Assembly (NCBI GenBank): GCA_963575645.1 | Contig: OY754466.1 | Span: 36,984,001 to 37,048,000, forward strand | Direction: 5' to 3' | Length of the DNA stretch: 64,000 nucleotides | Source: Xanthostigma xanthostigma | Lineage: Eukaryota; Arthropoda; Insecta; Raphidioptera; Raphidiidae | Shown: positions 10,971 through 23,633 of the stretch, one piece after another | Numbering within the stretch: the first letter of the stretch is position 1 | How the letters are laid out: each line of letters starts with the position of its first letter | Program-made: the position numbers and the translations under genes | The notes under the pieces: generated by a model | Seen by the model: the letters and a program-made list of their open reading frames with translations, nothing else | The model's database searches: none | Told to the model about the DNA's origin: nothing

Positions 10971-12498
10971 TTCGACGTGCCTCTAAATAGTGAAATAAGA
11001 TATTTTGTCAATAAATATACTATTTATTAATGTTTGAGCTTTAGAATCTTTCATTGACAATTTTTGCAGAAATCAAAGAAATCTTAATCTTGTCTGTTGG
11101 AGAAATAACCTCGCGTGTTATTTTGTCAACTCTAGTTAAAAAATTACGTCGAAAATAGCGGCAGATGGAAACAAAGATATTATGTGCGGTAACTTAATTT
11201 TTATGCCATTTCCTTTGTTTAACTCAATATTACATTTCTACATGTCTGATTAAAACAAAAAATAGTAATAATAATAAACGGTTTATGATGTCGCGAAACT
11301 TTCCACTTTTTTTAAGTTATACTGTTTTATTTGAGCACAGCCGTTATATTCCAGTTTCAAAGTTTTTGATCCAGTTTGTAAGTTTCATGCTATTTTATAT
11401 TTTCTAGACTTTAATAAACCCGCTGAAAATAACACTGAAAGTCTCTCTGTATAGAAAATTGAAAATGTATGCATATTCTTCTAACAATATATATTACAAA
11501 CTTCAGGATTTTGTAAGTATTTTAAATAAAGATATTTTTCTATTTTTTAACATTTAACGTACCATTCTTTAAAATTTGAAAGGTTTCTCTATATCCTTGC
11601 ATTTTAAAAACTACCAGAACTTGTAAAAATGTTGTAAGCGAAAAAAAAGTTTTTTTTTTAAATTCACAGTAGAAACCACATTAACGCGATATCAAGTTTA
11701 TACCATGTAAATCTCTATGAAGCTTGTAAAAAAGGGCACTCCAAAATGCATGGGTCGTCACGAAGGCACCTACCGCTACGAATTTATCATCGCGAAATAT
11801 TCGCAGCGCCAACGATTAATTTCGTGCCACGGTCACGGTCTGTGGGGATCTTAAATAAGGTAATTTAAAAACAGAGTATAGTTCGAAATTTAATTTAAAT
11901 GGATTTAACAGAAAGGCATTACCATTTCGAAAACCGACTTTAATTAGAAATGACATTTAAATTAAGAACACATAGGTTTGTTTGTAAACGTATTTTACTA
12001 ATTATTCACATCTCCAGCTGTTTCTTTAGCGACGACAGACATTTTTTTTTTAATTTGGAGAGTGAACAAAACTTACAAATATGTATTCAGTTCTTTAATG
12101 CTAATGGTTAAGAAAGGATATTTTTGTCTATAAACAAAAATGTAACTGAAATGATGTAGTATGCTGGGTTGCAGAAAAATCTGTCAAAAAATCTGATTTG
12201 ACAATGCTTATAGATTGTAAGCAAACATATATGAAAAGCACAATAGAGTTTCAAATCGATTTTACTTGATTGATTAATTGAAGTGATATTTTTCTTAAAC
12301 TATGTTAGATAGATAGTTAGATTTTATTTGCACATAATAATGCAGTTTGTACAAAGACGCAAAAGCATAGTTTTTTGTACAGTTTCCACTTAGAAACAAA
12401 GTTTTTCTACGCATTTTAATCAAAATTTGGTTTGAAAAGTGATCTCTTTTTATGGAGAACAATCATTTGTTTTTGTGTGAGTACAATATAATGTTTTA
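10971..12498. other. No gene recognised
   Basis: AT-rich. A GC-richer stretch at 11750-11860 (CGTCACGAAGGCACCTACCG and following) has no open frame of note. Positions 12153-12235 are an inverted relative of the repeat at 12499-12668. Confidence 0.45.
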
Positions 12499-12668
12499 GA
12501 TGACAGGGAGTTTGAATACGACATATTAGACTGCTTCTGATGAATGGAAACTATAATTTATTGTATGATCACAATCTAAGGTTATTGTCAAATCAACTTT
12601 TTTAACAGTATACTTTCTGCAACTCAGCATAAAGTAAATTACCGAATTAGAATTACAAACTGTTGATC
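12499..12668. repeat. Dispersed repeat (GACAGGGAGTTTGAATA family)
   Basis: Shares GACAGGGAGTTTGAAT, ATGGAAACT, TGTCAAATCAA and CTGCAACTCAGCATA with 57567-57690, and the later blocks with 23022-23140. Confidence 0.65.
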
Positions 12669-12911
12669 TAAAAAAAAGATACAATTTTGTACCAGTTACC
12701 GTAATACGCAAAACAATAGGACAAAAGATTTAGCAGGCATTATAAATATTTTACAATTGTTTTCCTTTAAATACTTCACGTCGAAAGTTTTTACATTTTT
12801 TTCCTTTATATACTTTCACTACGTCTTAAAAGGTGTAGATATTAGATAACAGCCTTTCTGTTCGTGGAAGCTACTGAATAATAATTATTTTTAAATTTTT
12901 ATCCCCAAATA

Positions 12912-13916
12912 GTTAAAGGGACGGTGACAAGGAGCACTTGGTGGCAAAAATGCTCTCTTTCGTGTAGTCTGAGTCCCCCTCTACAAATCCGCTTAGTGGA
13001 ATACAGGTTTAGCGCGTTGCGATATGACACTGGGTCACTTTTCAAAAAAAACGGCAAAGTTTAAAATTCCCTACTAAATGGCAGAAAATGACTGAAAGGC
13101 ATCTGGTAGGACCTCCTAATTGCAGAAAAAATATTTTCTGCCAATTTACTCCCTGCAGAGACTTTCAAAATCCTTTCAAAAAATCGAAAAAAAACGTCAA
13201 AAAAAAATTGAATTTGAAGTTAAAATTTGACGGAATGATTGTTTGGGTGTCCCGGAATACGAGAAAAATGTTCGTGGCTCCAAGTGATCTCACTTCCTTT
13301 CGATGATTCTTAAAAATTTGCACAGGCAAAAATTCGAAAATTCTACGCTCGGTGGCAGAAAATCTTACCAAGCTCTCTATTAGTACCCAAAAAGTTTGAA
13401 AAAAATATTATCTGCCAATTTTCTCACTGCTAGATCACAATTCACAATCTGCCAATTTATTATTGTAGGTATTTGTCATTAATGCTTTACCCAAATACCA
13501 TGTTAAACTTTCCGCGAACATAACGCGTTTTTGCAAGGTTGATTTTGGCAGAAAACTGTACTTTGAGATTCTCTACAAGAAGACGAACCGTTTGAGCTCG
13601 GTTTCACTCACGGAGCTTTTTTTTAAATTTTTTGTTTGCATTTATTTATTATACTTACTGACAGTCTTTAAATTGGCAGAAAATATTTTTTCTTCCATTA
13701 GGAGGACCCCCCAGATGTCTTTTAGTCATTTTCTGCCATTTAGTAGAGCAATTTTGAATTTTGCCGTTTTTTTTAAAGTGCCCCAGTTTCGTATCGCAAC
13801 GTGCTAGACCTGTACTCCACTAAGCGGGTTTGTATAGAGGGGGACTCTGACTACACGAAAGAGAGCATTTCTGCCACCAAGTGCTCCTTGACCATTTCTA
13901 TCATCGCCTCTTTAAC
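12912..13916. mobile_element. TA-flanked inverted-repeat element (1005 bp)
   Basis: The arms are inverted over more than 250 bp (CAAGGAGCACTTGGTGGCA, GAAAGAGAGCAT, TTTTCTGCCA and others). They begin GTTAAAG and are flanked by TA (12910-12911, 13917-13918). The word GGCAGAAAAT or its complement recurs through the interior. A second, interrupted copy is at about 21445-23018. No transposase frame. Confidence 0.78.
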
Positions 13917-15162
13917 TATAATCCAATATATTTTCATATACTTTAAATCAACATTTCAAACTTTTAAGTCTAGAATAATAACTATCAAATATTTTCAACT
14001 AAATACAGAGATCTTCATTGAGTTGTAACAAATACTTTTGTTAAATCTAGATTTAATCTCGCAATAGAATTTAAAATGTCTTCGCTATATTTTATTAACT
14101 AGACTAGAATAACCTTCAAACTTTAAATTTTATCAAGTAGTTAACAAAACACTTCGTTGAAGAAACTAAATCATATTAGATTTCTGGTACAACCTTCTTA
14201 GATTTATGATAAGAATACTTTGAAAGTATATTCATCATTGAATATCGTATCAATAATCAAGTTATACATATAGTTCACGTACATTAAACATTAGAATAAA
14301 AAAAAAATTCTCATATTACGTAGATATATTCTCAATGGGGGGTAGGAACAAATGGCCGAAAAGTTCACAACTTGTTTTTGTCCGAAAAATAGCTATTTTC
14401 GCTCCTTTCATCCTCCGTTTTGTTGTAACATAATATTTATCCTATGCCACTTGTCCGAAAATCGGAAATTGGTTCAGTGACAAACGGGTGCTTTGTTTAC
14501 AACACCGTCGGTGTTATTTTAAAACAGCCTGTAGCATTCCTATATTAAACGTTTATATTCCTGATTAAATAAAAGATGAACAGAGCTGTTAGTTCTGTTT
14601 TAATAACATGCATTTATTAAATGCAAGAAAAAGTTGACAAGGACAAATCTAAATTGTTCACGAGTGTGCAAGGTTATAAAAACACACAATGTGAAAAATA
14701 CGTACATAAAAAGAAAAAATCAACGATCAAAAGTTGACGCCATGCATATTACAAGAAAAATTTGTTGTAAAGTTATAACACTCAATGAAAACTTTTTAAT
14801 AGAAATATATTTTAGTTGAAGAAAACACTTTTAACAATATTTTTCGTTTCAAAGTTCTCATTTTGTGTTCAAATCTGGCCATTAGTTACACGCGATTATT
14901 AAATTTAATTACTCATAAATATTTATATTAATAATTTAACTATGTAAAATTATTTTTTATTATCATTTGTCATGAAACCAATGACCATTTAAACACTGTA
15001 ATAATGTAAGTTGAAAAATTTCAAAAAAAAAGTTATAAAAATCATAAAATGAGTGGAATAAAAAATATGATCTATTCAATCCGATCGTTCTCACAGATCG
15101 CCGTCTTCGGTTCAGAATAGAACAGTCGATTTTGTGATCATTTATATACAGAATTATTTTTA
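13917..15162. other. No gene recognised
   Basis: AT-rich. A segment near 14340-14480 has the inverted words GGCCGAAAAGTT and TTGTCCGAAAA but no clear element ends. Confidence 0.4.
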
Positions 15163-15650
15163 AGTTGATTCTTCTTTTTAACAGCGTGTAGAAATCATAT
15201 AGACGAACAAATATTTTAACTAACTTTTTTATCTTAACTCAAAAACAAGAGAGAAACAGCCTTTCAAAGTTAAAATACATTTTTTAAAATGTTATTTAAT
15301 TAATTCAAAAGCCCGATTAACACACGCGAAAAATGGTAGCACGAATCGGAAATGCATCCCAAATAATTCGCGGAGGCCCTTATCGCTACTACAAGCATGT
15401 ACAGAGAAGCATGGCTATGGCGCACACATCTTTGTGTCCAACAAAACGGATTTCTGTGAATACTTGATAATGACATAACATATTTCCATAGTGACATAAC
15501 ATAACGCCAGGATCGACCTCAAAATTTAATAAAATGTAATAAAACTTTAAAAGCACGTTCCTCTTTCATTTTTGAGTTTTGATAAAAAAGTTCATTGAAA
15601 TACTTGTTTAATATTTTAATTTCTACACGCTGTTAAAAAAAGAATCAACT
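15163..15650. mobile_element. TA-flanked MITE (488 bp)
   Basis: A roughly 36-bp inverted repeat (AGTTGATTCTT... AACAGCGTGTAGAAAT and its complement) is bounded by TA (15161-15162, 15651-15652). The middle section 15310-15440 is richer in GC, with no known domain. Confidence 0.75.
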
Positions 15651-18039
15651 TATAAATCACCTGTACAGTGTTGATCGTTAAGACAATACAGACGTTGTTT
15701 TGAACCTAAGACTGACATAATCTCAAACACACAACACTTACAATTTTATACAGAGTGAACAGCAATAAACTGGAAAAGTATTAACTCTCAAGCTTGTTTA
15801 ATCTATTACCCATCGCATAAATTTTTAATAGTGTATAGCTACATACAACAAAAGAACACTCGATCTTCAAAATCATTGTAACAAAAAAATCGATCTTCAG
15901 ATATCGTTTCTAAGAATAAATCATATCTTTGGGCCATCAAAATTGTTAACTGTACTCAATACCAATAATTTAATTAATTAATAAAAAATTGAGGAACTAT
16001 TTGATATTTGCACCAGAAATAAAGAACCTGAGAAGTGGTGCTTGTAACAAACGAATCGATATTGCTGTTAATTTAATTCAACCACGAGATTATTGCAACG
16101 TTTCATTCATTTATAGAAAAATATTATTATTTTAAAACCATGTAGACTTTACGCTAACGTTTCTACAAAACAAATTAAAAAATATTGCGTAGGACTCTCG
16201 CGCATTAGAAGTAAAACTTCTTAGATTCTAGCATTTGCTGACGGTTTTATTATTTCAGGATTAGAAAATGATTATGTGGAATGCCGTGGCTAGAAAAAAA
16301 TGCAGTACGCACTGCGCATGCGTGTAGAGTGCGCATGACGCCACGGCCAGTTGAAGTCAGAGAAGGGAAAAGCGATGACCCAACCGCGCCTAAAAAATTT
16401 ACACGTCAAAAAAAACGCGCACGTACTTTCGACAAAGCTATGAAATAAAATCCAATTGATTGTTTTGCACGAACAAAGCTTTCAGAGAACAATAATTATC
16501 TGTGAAGCTATGGTTTTAGAAATTTATCAAAAAAGCAAATTTTAAAGAATCAAATAAGGATGGTCCAGAATAGGAGTATATAGTAGTTTATTTTTTAACA
16601 TTCAATCGATTGTCGACATTTTTATGCGATGTTAAAAGAATAAAGAGCATTGCTGTTCACTGCTATACTTTATTATAGATTTTAGTGAGCCCAGTACAAG
16701 TTTGGCAACACTGCTGCAAAAGGCACAAGTAAACACGCACAGATTTACAACATCAAGCACTCGAAGAGCGTAAATTAGAGAGACAAAGAAAGAAATGTGT
16801 AGATGAGTGGAGAAAAACAAAGAGATGACTACCCAATGTCGTAAATATGATTAATTAAGAAATATACTGACCCTGTATTGTAATAATAATTTACAGGGTA
16901 ATAGTGTCTACCGATTAAAAAACGAAGCCCTGAAGTATATATTTTTAGGGAAATAATTTTTGTATTACGGACAGCGCACACATGGAACTTTCTGTATTAC
17001 GATTGTGCGACTGAGTAGCTTACAGATCATTAGATGCAACTACCAGCACACTAATCACTGATATATCGCAAATGCGCGATTGCCGAAAACACATAAGACA
17101 CTTAGTCGCACTACTCTATTTCGATGAGGTTCTACTCTTCAGGTACAGGGGCGCGAATGTGAAATTTCAAACATTTATCATGAGTATCTCGAAATTAATA
17201 GCTTTTAATGAAAACTGAGTAAATTTGATTTTCTCATTTCGCTTGGAGAAAAACGCAATGAAAAGTTTTCATAAGGATAAAAAATAAATGACAATAAAAG
17301 TTTATATCCTGCGACATCTTTTGTGCATTATTTATCTAACTTATGAATATATATATATGTTCTGTGGGTATTTTATATCGATTTCCAGTCTAATATTATG
17401 AAGAAAACAAATATAACCTGAAAAAAATTCTCCAGTGTAGTTTTCACATCGACTGTGAAACTTTTATAGAAAAAACAAAAACATATAGCAAAGAAACAAA
17501 ATTAAACTGCGAGGTATATTTTTTTTTTAATTTCCTAGCTAAAGGAGGTTTTTTGTATAATTTAGATACATTTCTTCTTTCCAGCACAAAAAAAAAATAC
17601 ATTTTCTTTCTGCAGCATAAAAGCTGAGAATAAATCTGCAAACAAATTATAAAATAAATGTTCGTAACATCATTAGGTTTATTACAACTTATTTTGGAAA
17701 TAATCCAATAATTTTAAGATGAGAATATTTATTTAATTTTTTTTTTTCAGTTTTTTTGATAAATAAGAGTCGTCATGAAAAATAAATTAATGTATTTTAA
17801 ACACTTAATAGAATCAAAATTAGTTTCAACGGTATACAACAAAAAAAAAAGAAAAAACAAAAATCAACTTACTGTTTTTGAAATACAAAAAAGTAACTCA
17901 ATTATTTCCCAATAGTCCAGCCAACGAATGGCCCAAAAGGGGGTGTAGTTTGATTTTTTAATGATGTGGTAAGAATCATAATTTTGGAGGTCAAATTATA
18001 CATGGAATAAAATTTATCTAAATGGTACAATTAACGTAA
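15651..18039. other. No gene recognised
   Basis: AT-rich intron-like DNA. A GC-rich patch at 16280-16400 (GCGCATGCGTGTAGAGTGCG area, with partly inverted words) may be an old element fragment. Confidence 0.4.
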
Positions 18040-18820
18040 AGGCCCCCATACACCTCGTTCTTTTTTGGCAGTTTTCATCGTCACGATAAAACACGTCGGT
18101 CAAAACCGAAGTGTATGGGCAAAAACTGTCGATGAAACACGGCAGTTTTTTTATCTGCCGAATCTTGATTTTAAACACGACGTGTTTGCTGGTTGTCGTT
18201 TCAAATCGTAATGTGTGGCGCTTTCCGATAAGAATCGACGTGTTTATTCAGTGGTGCGACGTACAGCAAAAGGGTCATATTAATTAAATGATTGTAAATA
18301 GTTTGAGTATTGATTTATATTTTAATAATAACTCAAAATAAGTATGTTCGTCCATTCTCAGGTAATTGAACCAATCCCCAGATTCAAGTTTCAGCTCGTT
18401 CAATTCATACAATTGTATCGAAAATTAAACCAATCTCCTGGTTCTAGTCGTAATTCATTTAGAAGATTTACGTGTGAAAATTGCCTGCGTTTAAGTAACC
18501 ATTCTTTAGTCCATTTTGAACGTTTTCTTTTTGAAAATTTTATTTTTATAGCCACTGCGGCTGCAACTGCTAACGTTGTCGTAGGATCCATCAAAGCAGA
18601 TCGTATTAATGATGCCACGACTTCAGAAAAACTGAACGAAACAACGCTTCTGTGTGGATATGGCCGTTGTTCGTGTTTAATTAACCGTACAGTTTTACTC
18701 GTGCGGTTAAAACTGCCATAAAAGAACGAGGTGTATGGGGATGGTCGTTGTTCGTGTTTAACCGTACAGTTTTACCCGGCGGTTAAAACTGCCAAAAAAG
18801 AACGAGGTGTATGGGGGCCT
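18040..18820. mobile_element. PIF/Harbinger-derived element (781 bp)
   Basis: A TIR of more than 35 bp starts AGGCCCCCATACACCTCGTT at both ends. It is flanked by the 3-bp duplication TAA (18037-18039, 18821-18823), the PIF/Harbinger signature. An internal piece encodes the start of a HARBI1-like transposase on the minus strand (18400-18618). The right terminal region is tandemly duplicated (about 18662-18740 and 18741-18815), so two copies of the tip lie in series. Confidence 0.87.
18400..18618 (-). pseudogene. N-terminal fragment of a Harbinger (HARBI1-like) transposase
   Basis: The 72-residue frame includes KRSKWTKEWLLKRRQF and SHVNLLNELRLEPGDWFNF. The (K/R)xxWxxxWLLxRxxxxxxxxLLxEL...D...(F/Y)xN(F/Y) pattern is the conserved N-terminal region of Harbinger transposases and HARBI1. 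The DDE nuclease domain is gone: the protein stops soon afterwards. It supports classing the flanking TIR element as Harbinger-derived. Confidence 0.72.
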
Positions 18821-19358
18821 TAAGGGTAAATTCACCAGATTTGTTTTTACGTGTTGGCAATGCACAATTTACATAATTCGTTTCAAGAAAAATTTTCGCA
18901 TTTTTTTATTATCGTGAATCGAGGTTATATGTTAATGACGCGCTCTTTTAAAGTTTGATTTTAACCTACCTATACCGATAGAAATAAATATTTGAAAATC
19001 AGTTTTTTTTTACTAAACCTAATTCTAATCACAAAAAAAATCACCGAGAAAAGGATGGACTAAAGGAGCAAGGAACAATTTGAGGACAATTAATGAAAAA
19101 TATTATTAAAAGGCTTCATTATTCAACCAGTAGACTGATACTTTCTATAACTTAAGATTTCCTAGACAAAACGATAACCTGACAAAGTAAATCCAATAGT
19201 TGTGATATTTGCGATAAATGATAAAATTAAAACATGACAAGAATGTATAATAATATTCGAGACAATTTGAAAATGAAGCTCTTTTTAAAAATTATTAATA
19301 ATTTGACAGTTTTTTGAACTGAAATTCTTATATGAAATTAAAAGTATTCGTTATAAAT
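18821..19358. other. Intron sequence below the M2-M3 exon, no element recognised
   Basis: AT-rich, with no coding signal. The donor of the M2-M3 exon lies at 19359-19364. Confidence 0.5.
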
Positions 19359-19364
19359 ACTTAC

Positions 19365-19579
19365 CTGGGTGACAGGGTTTTCCCCGGGTCTATAAACTAC
19401 GTCGTGCAACGGCCTCTTTCGACCGACATAATTGACGCAGACGAACTCCAGTAGAGACGCGTATATAAAACACATACATACGCCGTCCCATACGTTCATG
19501 GCGGTCAAGTTGGATACCACCGGAAGTGTCGACCGGAAACCGTTCGACGTTGTGAAAAAGTTGAGCATTGTTGTTACAC
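19365..19579 (-). CDS. pHCl-1: Exon with M2, M3 and the start of the intracellular loop, pHCl-like channel
   Basis: This 215-bp exon encodes the pore-lining M2 (GVTTMLNFFTTSNGFRSTLP, with Leu at the conserved 9' gate position). The extracellular M2-M3 linker follows (VVSNLTAMNVWDG), then M3 (VCMCFIYASLLEFVCVNYV) and a basic stretch GRKRPLHDVVYRPGENPVTQ that begins the M3-M4 loop. The acceptor is gcttcag and the donor is a consensus gtaagt (19359-19364); the exit is phase 0. The FFTTSNGFRSTLPVVSNL run and RPGENPVTQ are, as I recall, very conserved in pHCl orthologues. Reading on past the donor soon meets a stop, which supports the intron call. The next exon was not found down to position 1. 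Confidence 0.93.
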
Positions 19580-20288
19580 CTGAAGCAGTTCATAAAATAA
19601 AATAAAATACGTTAGTCAACTGAAATCAATAACAAGGGCGTAGATATTTTTTTCTGGAGAAGGGGGCTAAAGCAACAAATTTTTTTTTTTTTATTTTATT
19701 AATATCAAACAAGAATAGGTACTCACGAAGGAAGGTGACAAGCAAAATATTAATTCCAAAACAAATTATGTTACAAAATACGCTGTTGCAATCTTGTCTA
19801 AATTTTGTAATATTTTAAGTTTTATTTTTATTATTATGGTCCTGGGGGGAGAGGTAATTACCCCTTTTATCCCCCCACCCATATCTATGTCCTTGACTAA
19901 AAAAAAACAAGGCGAAAGGGAAACAAGATTTATGAACTTTAAAAAAAGAGGTTATCAATTCGCTATGTATTTTTTTATGTTTGTTCAGCGATAACTTTTC
20001 GAGAGGTTTAGCCGAAAAAAATATTTTGATATCATTTTGTTCAGAATGTTTACCGATTTGTAATATATAATTTTTTAAATCGGTTCAGTTGTTTTTTTTT
20101 CTCTAGTTTAGTAACAAAATTTTAAGGAAGAAGGCAGTTAATAACGTGCAAATGACGTTAAAAAGTAAAAAATAAGAAAATTAAAAAAGAATCAAACCTC
20201 TACAAAAAAGCCACCAAAATGCGAAAAATAATAGTTTCTCATTTGGTATCAGTTACTCCATTTAAAGACAGAATTTATAAGTTTAGAG

Positions 20289-20964
20289 CGGTGATTCCCA
20301 ACCAAAGTGGTCTATATCGTCCCCCAGGGGTCGACGACAACTTGCAAGGGGTCCGTGTCAGCGGGAAAAAAAATTGGGGGTCCATGAAATGAAAATGACA
20401 TCGTTAACCGAAGAGATTTAAGATTAAATCTAACTAAATTGATGCCAAATAATGAAAACTAATTATTAAAGCATCAGGTTCATCCTTCACACTAAAAGCA
20501 TTTATTTCTTGCTTAGTGATTTTATGTAACAGAAGTAAATTTTAATTTGATTCGTTTAATTTGAATCTAATTAATAAATGTATAAAACTAAACATTTCAC
20601 ACTACATTTCACTACCATTATACCGGTTGTCAAAAATACATTTGAAATTAATGAATTTGCAAAAAATCAATATCAGATAAGCAGGGGGTCTACCCAAAAC
20701 CGAAAAACATGGCAAGTGGTCTACGAGACAAAAAATTGGTTGTCTGTAAAGTCGGTTTACGGACGACAGTTTTACGTGATAACGTATTCCGTAATACATA
20801 ACCTAAATTTTAGTAGCTGCCAAACTTGGGCCGAAGCATACTGCGCTCTCGCTTGCACGCACAGGGTCAGGCGGAACGTTAGGAACGTTACACTTTTTCG
20901 TGCGTGCAGCTGGTGTTTCATCAATTTATAAGACGTTATCACGTCAAAAGTTTGGGAACCTCTG
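20289..20964. mobile_element. hAT-type element (676 bp) with perfect 8-bp duplication
   Basis: The ends CGGTGATTCCCAACC and GTTTGGGAACCTCTG are imperfect inverted repeats of the common CAGnGGTTCCCAA type. Both flanks are GTTTAGAG (20281-20288, 20965-20972). An open frame inside (20578-20931) shows no recognisable transposase motif. Confidence 0.85.
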
Positions 20965-20972
20965 GTTTAGAG

Positions 20973-21444
20973 GCTCTACAACTGATTGGTAAAATATACC
21001 TGCTTTATAAAAATAAGACTAGCAAAAAAAAAATATTAGCAGGAAGGAAACGCGTGTATAAATTAACATTTCTGCCTAAGAAAAAGAAAAAAAAAACGTG
21101 ACTGAATAATAAATGTTACACAAAACAAAGTTTTTAAACAAAAATGAGATACATAATTCAACGTTTTGTGATGCGAAAAAAGCGTTAATAAAAACGAAAG
21201 TATGTTCAAAAGTTTGAGCCATGTAAATATTTTAAAAATGATTAGTTACGGCAATTTTTCGGAAAATATGCATTGTTAGAAGATTTACATATCAAAAAAG
21301 ATGTTTTCTTTGTTGGTTAACACACAAAACTTTAAATATTGTTTGATGCTAAATTTAATAATAATAATAATAATAAAGTTTATTTATTCCGTTGACATAA
21401 ATGTATGGACATCAAATTTCACTGAAATTACATTGTGGTAGACA
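20973..21444. other. No gene recognised
   Basis: AT-rich, with an (AAT)n stretch at about 21358-21374. Confidence 0.5.
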
Positions 21445-22039
21445 AAAATTCCTGAATTTGGGGGATCTCCTAGTTGCAGAAAAAAATATTTTCTGCCAAT
21501 TTATTCCCTGCAGAGACTTTCAAAATCCGTTCAAAAAATTAAAAAAAAGTAAAAAAATAATAAATTCAATTTGAAGTTGAGGCCCGGAATACGAGAAAAC
21601 ATTTTCGTGGTTCCAAGTGACCACACTTCCTCCTTTCGATGATTCTTCAAAATTTGCACAGGCAAAAATTACCGGGCATTCTATTAGTACCCAAAAATTT
21701 TCTAAAAAATATTATCTCCCAATTTTGTCACTGGTAGATCACAATCTGCCAATTAGTAGGTATTTGTCATTAATGTTTTACCTGAATACAATGTTAAACT
21801 TTCCGCTAAAATGGCGCGTTTTTGCAAGGTCGATTTTGGCAGAAAACTGTATCTCGAGATTCTCTAGAAGAAGACGAACCGTTTGAGCTCGGTTCCACTC
21901 ACCGAAATTTTTTTATAAATTTATTTATTTATTATAGGTACTGACAGTCTCTGCAAGGGGTAAATTGGCAGAAAATATTTTTTCTGCAACTAGGAGATCT
22001 CCCAAATGTTGTTCAGTTATTTTCGGTCATTGTATAGAG

Positions 22040-22557
22040 CAGGGGTGAGCAACCTTTTTAATCAACGGGCCAATTTAAATTTTAAAATTTTTTGGCGGGC
22101 CGCATATAAAGTAACACTTATTAATAATTTTCAAAACTTTATTTATAATAAACATTAGAATAGTAACAAATTTACTTGAAACTTTTAATGAGAAATTTGG
22201 CACTGTTTTTCGATACAAGCTGATCAATATCAGCCGAAATTGATGAGGTAGCTACACGTACGCAGCTTTCTAATCGTGCATCACTCAGTCTTGATCAGTA
22301 GTCATTTTTGATTAATTTCATGGTTGAAAATAATTTTTCTCAATCAAACACAGACGCCCTCAAGTGAGTAACTCGTCACAAAAAATTGTTTCGGTTTAGT
22401 ATGTACCTACTACCATTTTATTATAATTAATTTTATAACAATATATTGAAGGGAGAAAGTCGATAAAATAAATTCAATTTTAGAAATGCTTGGCGGGCCG
22501 CCTAAACATGTTTAACGGGCCGCAAACGGCCCGCGGGCCGCCTGTTGCTCATCCCTG
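22040..22557. mobile_element. hAT MITE (518 bp)
   Basis: CAGGGGTGAGCAACC at the left and GGTTGCTCATCCCTG-like bases at the right form the TIR. The flanks are GTATAGAG on both sides (22032-22039, 22558-22565). Subterminal GCGGGCCGC words occur near both ends. There is no transposase. Confidence 0.93.
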
Positions 22558-22624
22558 GTATAGAGGACTTTTGAATTTTGCCGTTTTTTTAAGCGCCTCA
22601 GCGGCATACCGAAACGCGCTAGAC

Positions 22625-22907
22625 CAGGGGTCGGCAACCTGCGGCTCGCGAGCCGCATGCGGCTCTTTCGATGTAAAGTTGCGGCTCTCCAGTTCCATAC
22701 GCAAAACTTAATTATTTTATTATTCTAGCTAAAATACTTTAATATGTTTTTTACTAAAAGCATTTGTCTTTTTTATTTTAAATAAAAAATCAAATATAAT
22801 TCCTATTGTAACATTGACATGAAAATTTTTAATGGCTCTTTTAAAGTTGAGAAATTTTAAAAATTGTAACTTTTGGCTCTTCCGTTTCAAAAGGTTGCCG
22901 ACCCCTG
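22625..22907. mobile_element. hAT MITE (283 bp)
   Basis: CAGGGGTCGGCAACC is perfectly complementary to the right end GGTTGCCGACCCCTG. The flanks are CGCTAGAC on both sides (22617-22624, 22908-22915). The interior carries GGCTCTTT- and GCGGCTC-type words. Confidence 0.95.
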
Positions 22908-23021
22908 CGCTAGACCTCTACTCCACCAAGTGGATTTATAGAGGAAGGCTTAGACTACACGAAAGAGAGCGTTTCTGCTTTTCTCCTTCACCATTTCCGT
23001 CGCCATCATCCAACTATAATG

Positions 23022-23140
23022 GATGGAAACTGTAATTATATGAACACAATATAATTGTCAAATCAAATTTTTTGACAACTCTTTCTACAACCCAGCATAA
23101 AACACTTAAGTTATAATTGAAATTTATTAAATAGACAGTA
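23022..23140. repeat. Dispersed repeat, partial copy of the 12499-12668 family
   Basis: GGATGGAAACTGTAATTA, TTGTCAAATCAAATTTTTTG and CTACAACCCAGCATAAA match 12540-12635 and 57612-57690. Confidence 0.6.
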
Positions 23141-23633
23141 GATTTTTAGATATCATTTTTTTAAAATGAGCTTTGTATTTAAGTATGTCTATGATCCTGT
23201 GGTTTGTGAGAAGTGTTACGGCTTTAAATACCTACAACGCTTGTTCAAAACCACAGCACATGCTTACAGAAGCGATCCTTATTTCCAGAATCGTTGATAT
23301 GCATTACAATGCGATCTTGAAAATAGGTTAATGTCGTTTGTAGTGCCTGTCTTAATTTAACGGTAGTTTTAGCGTTGCAGAATATAAACAGGGATAGGTA
23401 TTTATATGTTGTTTTAGAAAAATCTCTACCTTTATCAATCTCTAATCTCTGGATAGTATAAAACAAAGTCGCTATCCGCGTCTGTCTGTTTGTACGTTTA
23501 GTTCTTTTAAACTATACAACATATTTGGATGCGGTTTTCACCACCATTTAGAGAATTTTGAAAATGCATTCATATTAAATTTAAAGAAAGCAGAGAAATA
23601 TCGATGTTTGCAATCAAGTTGAAAAAAGAATTA

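Larger units (their letters stand above)
21445..23018. mobile_element. Second copy of the 12912-13916 family, carrying two hAT insertions
   Basis: Blocks in common with 12912-13916 are the TTGCAGAAAAA and TTTTCTGCCAATTTA words, GAAGACGAACCGTTTGAGCT, the tail TCTACTCCACCAAGTGG and the word GAAAGAGAGC. The left end is truncated near 21445. Removing the insertions at 22040-22565 and 22625-22915 restores continuity with the other copy. Confidence 0.75.

Noticed and set aside
18344-18721. 125-residue plus-strand frame
   Set aside because: It overlaps the Harbinger transposase fragment on the opposite strand and has no recognisable domain.
1-19358. Search for the M3-M4 loop and M4 exons of the channel
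   Set aside because: No minus-strand segment with channel-like coding and splice sites was recognised; they are probably outside the window or in a poorly conserved exon.
20578-20931. 117-residue frame inside the hAT-type element
   Set aside because: No transposase motif could be seen; chance frame or too decayed to call.
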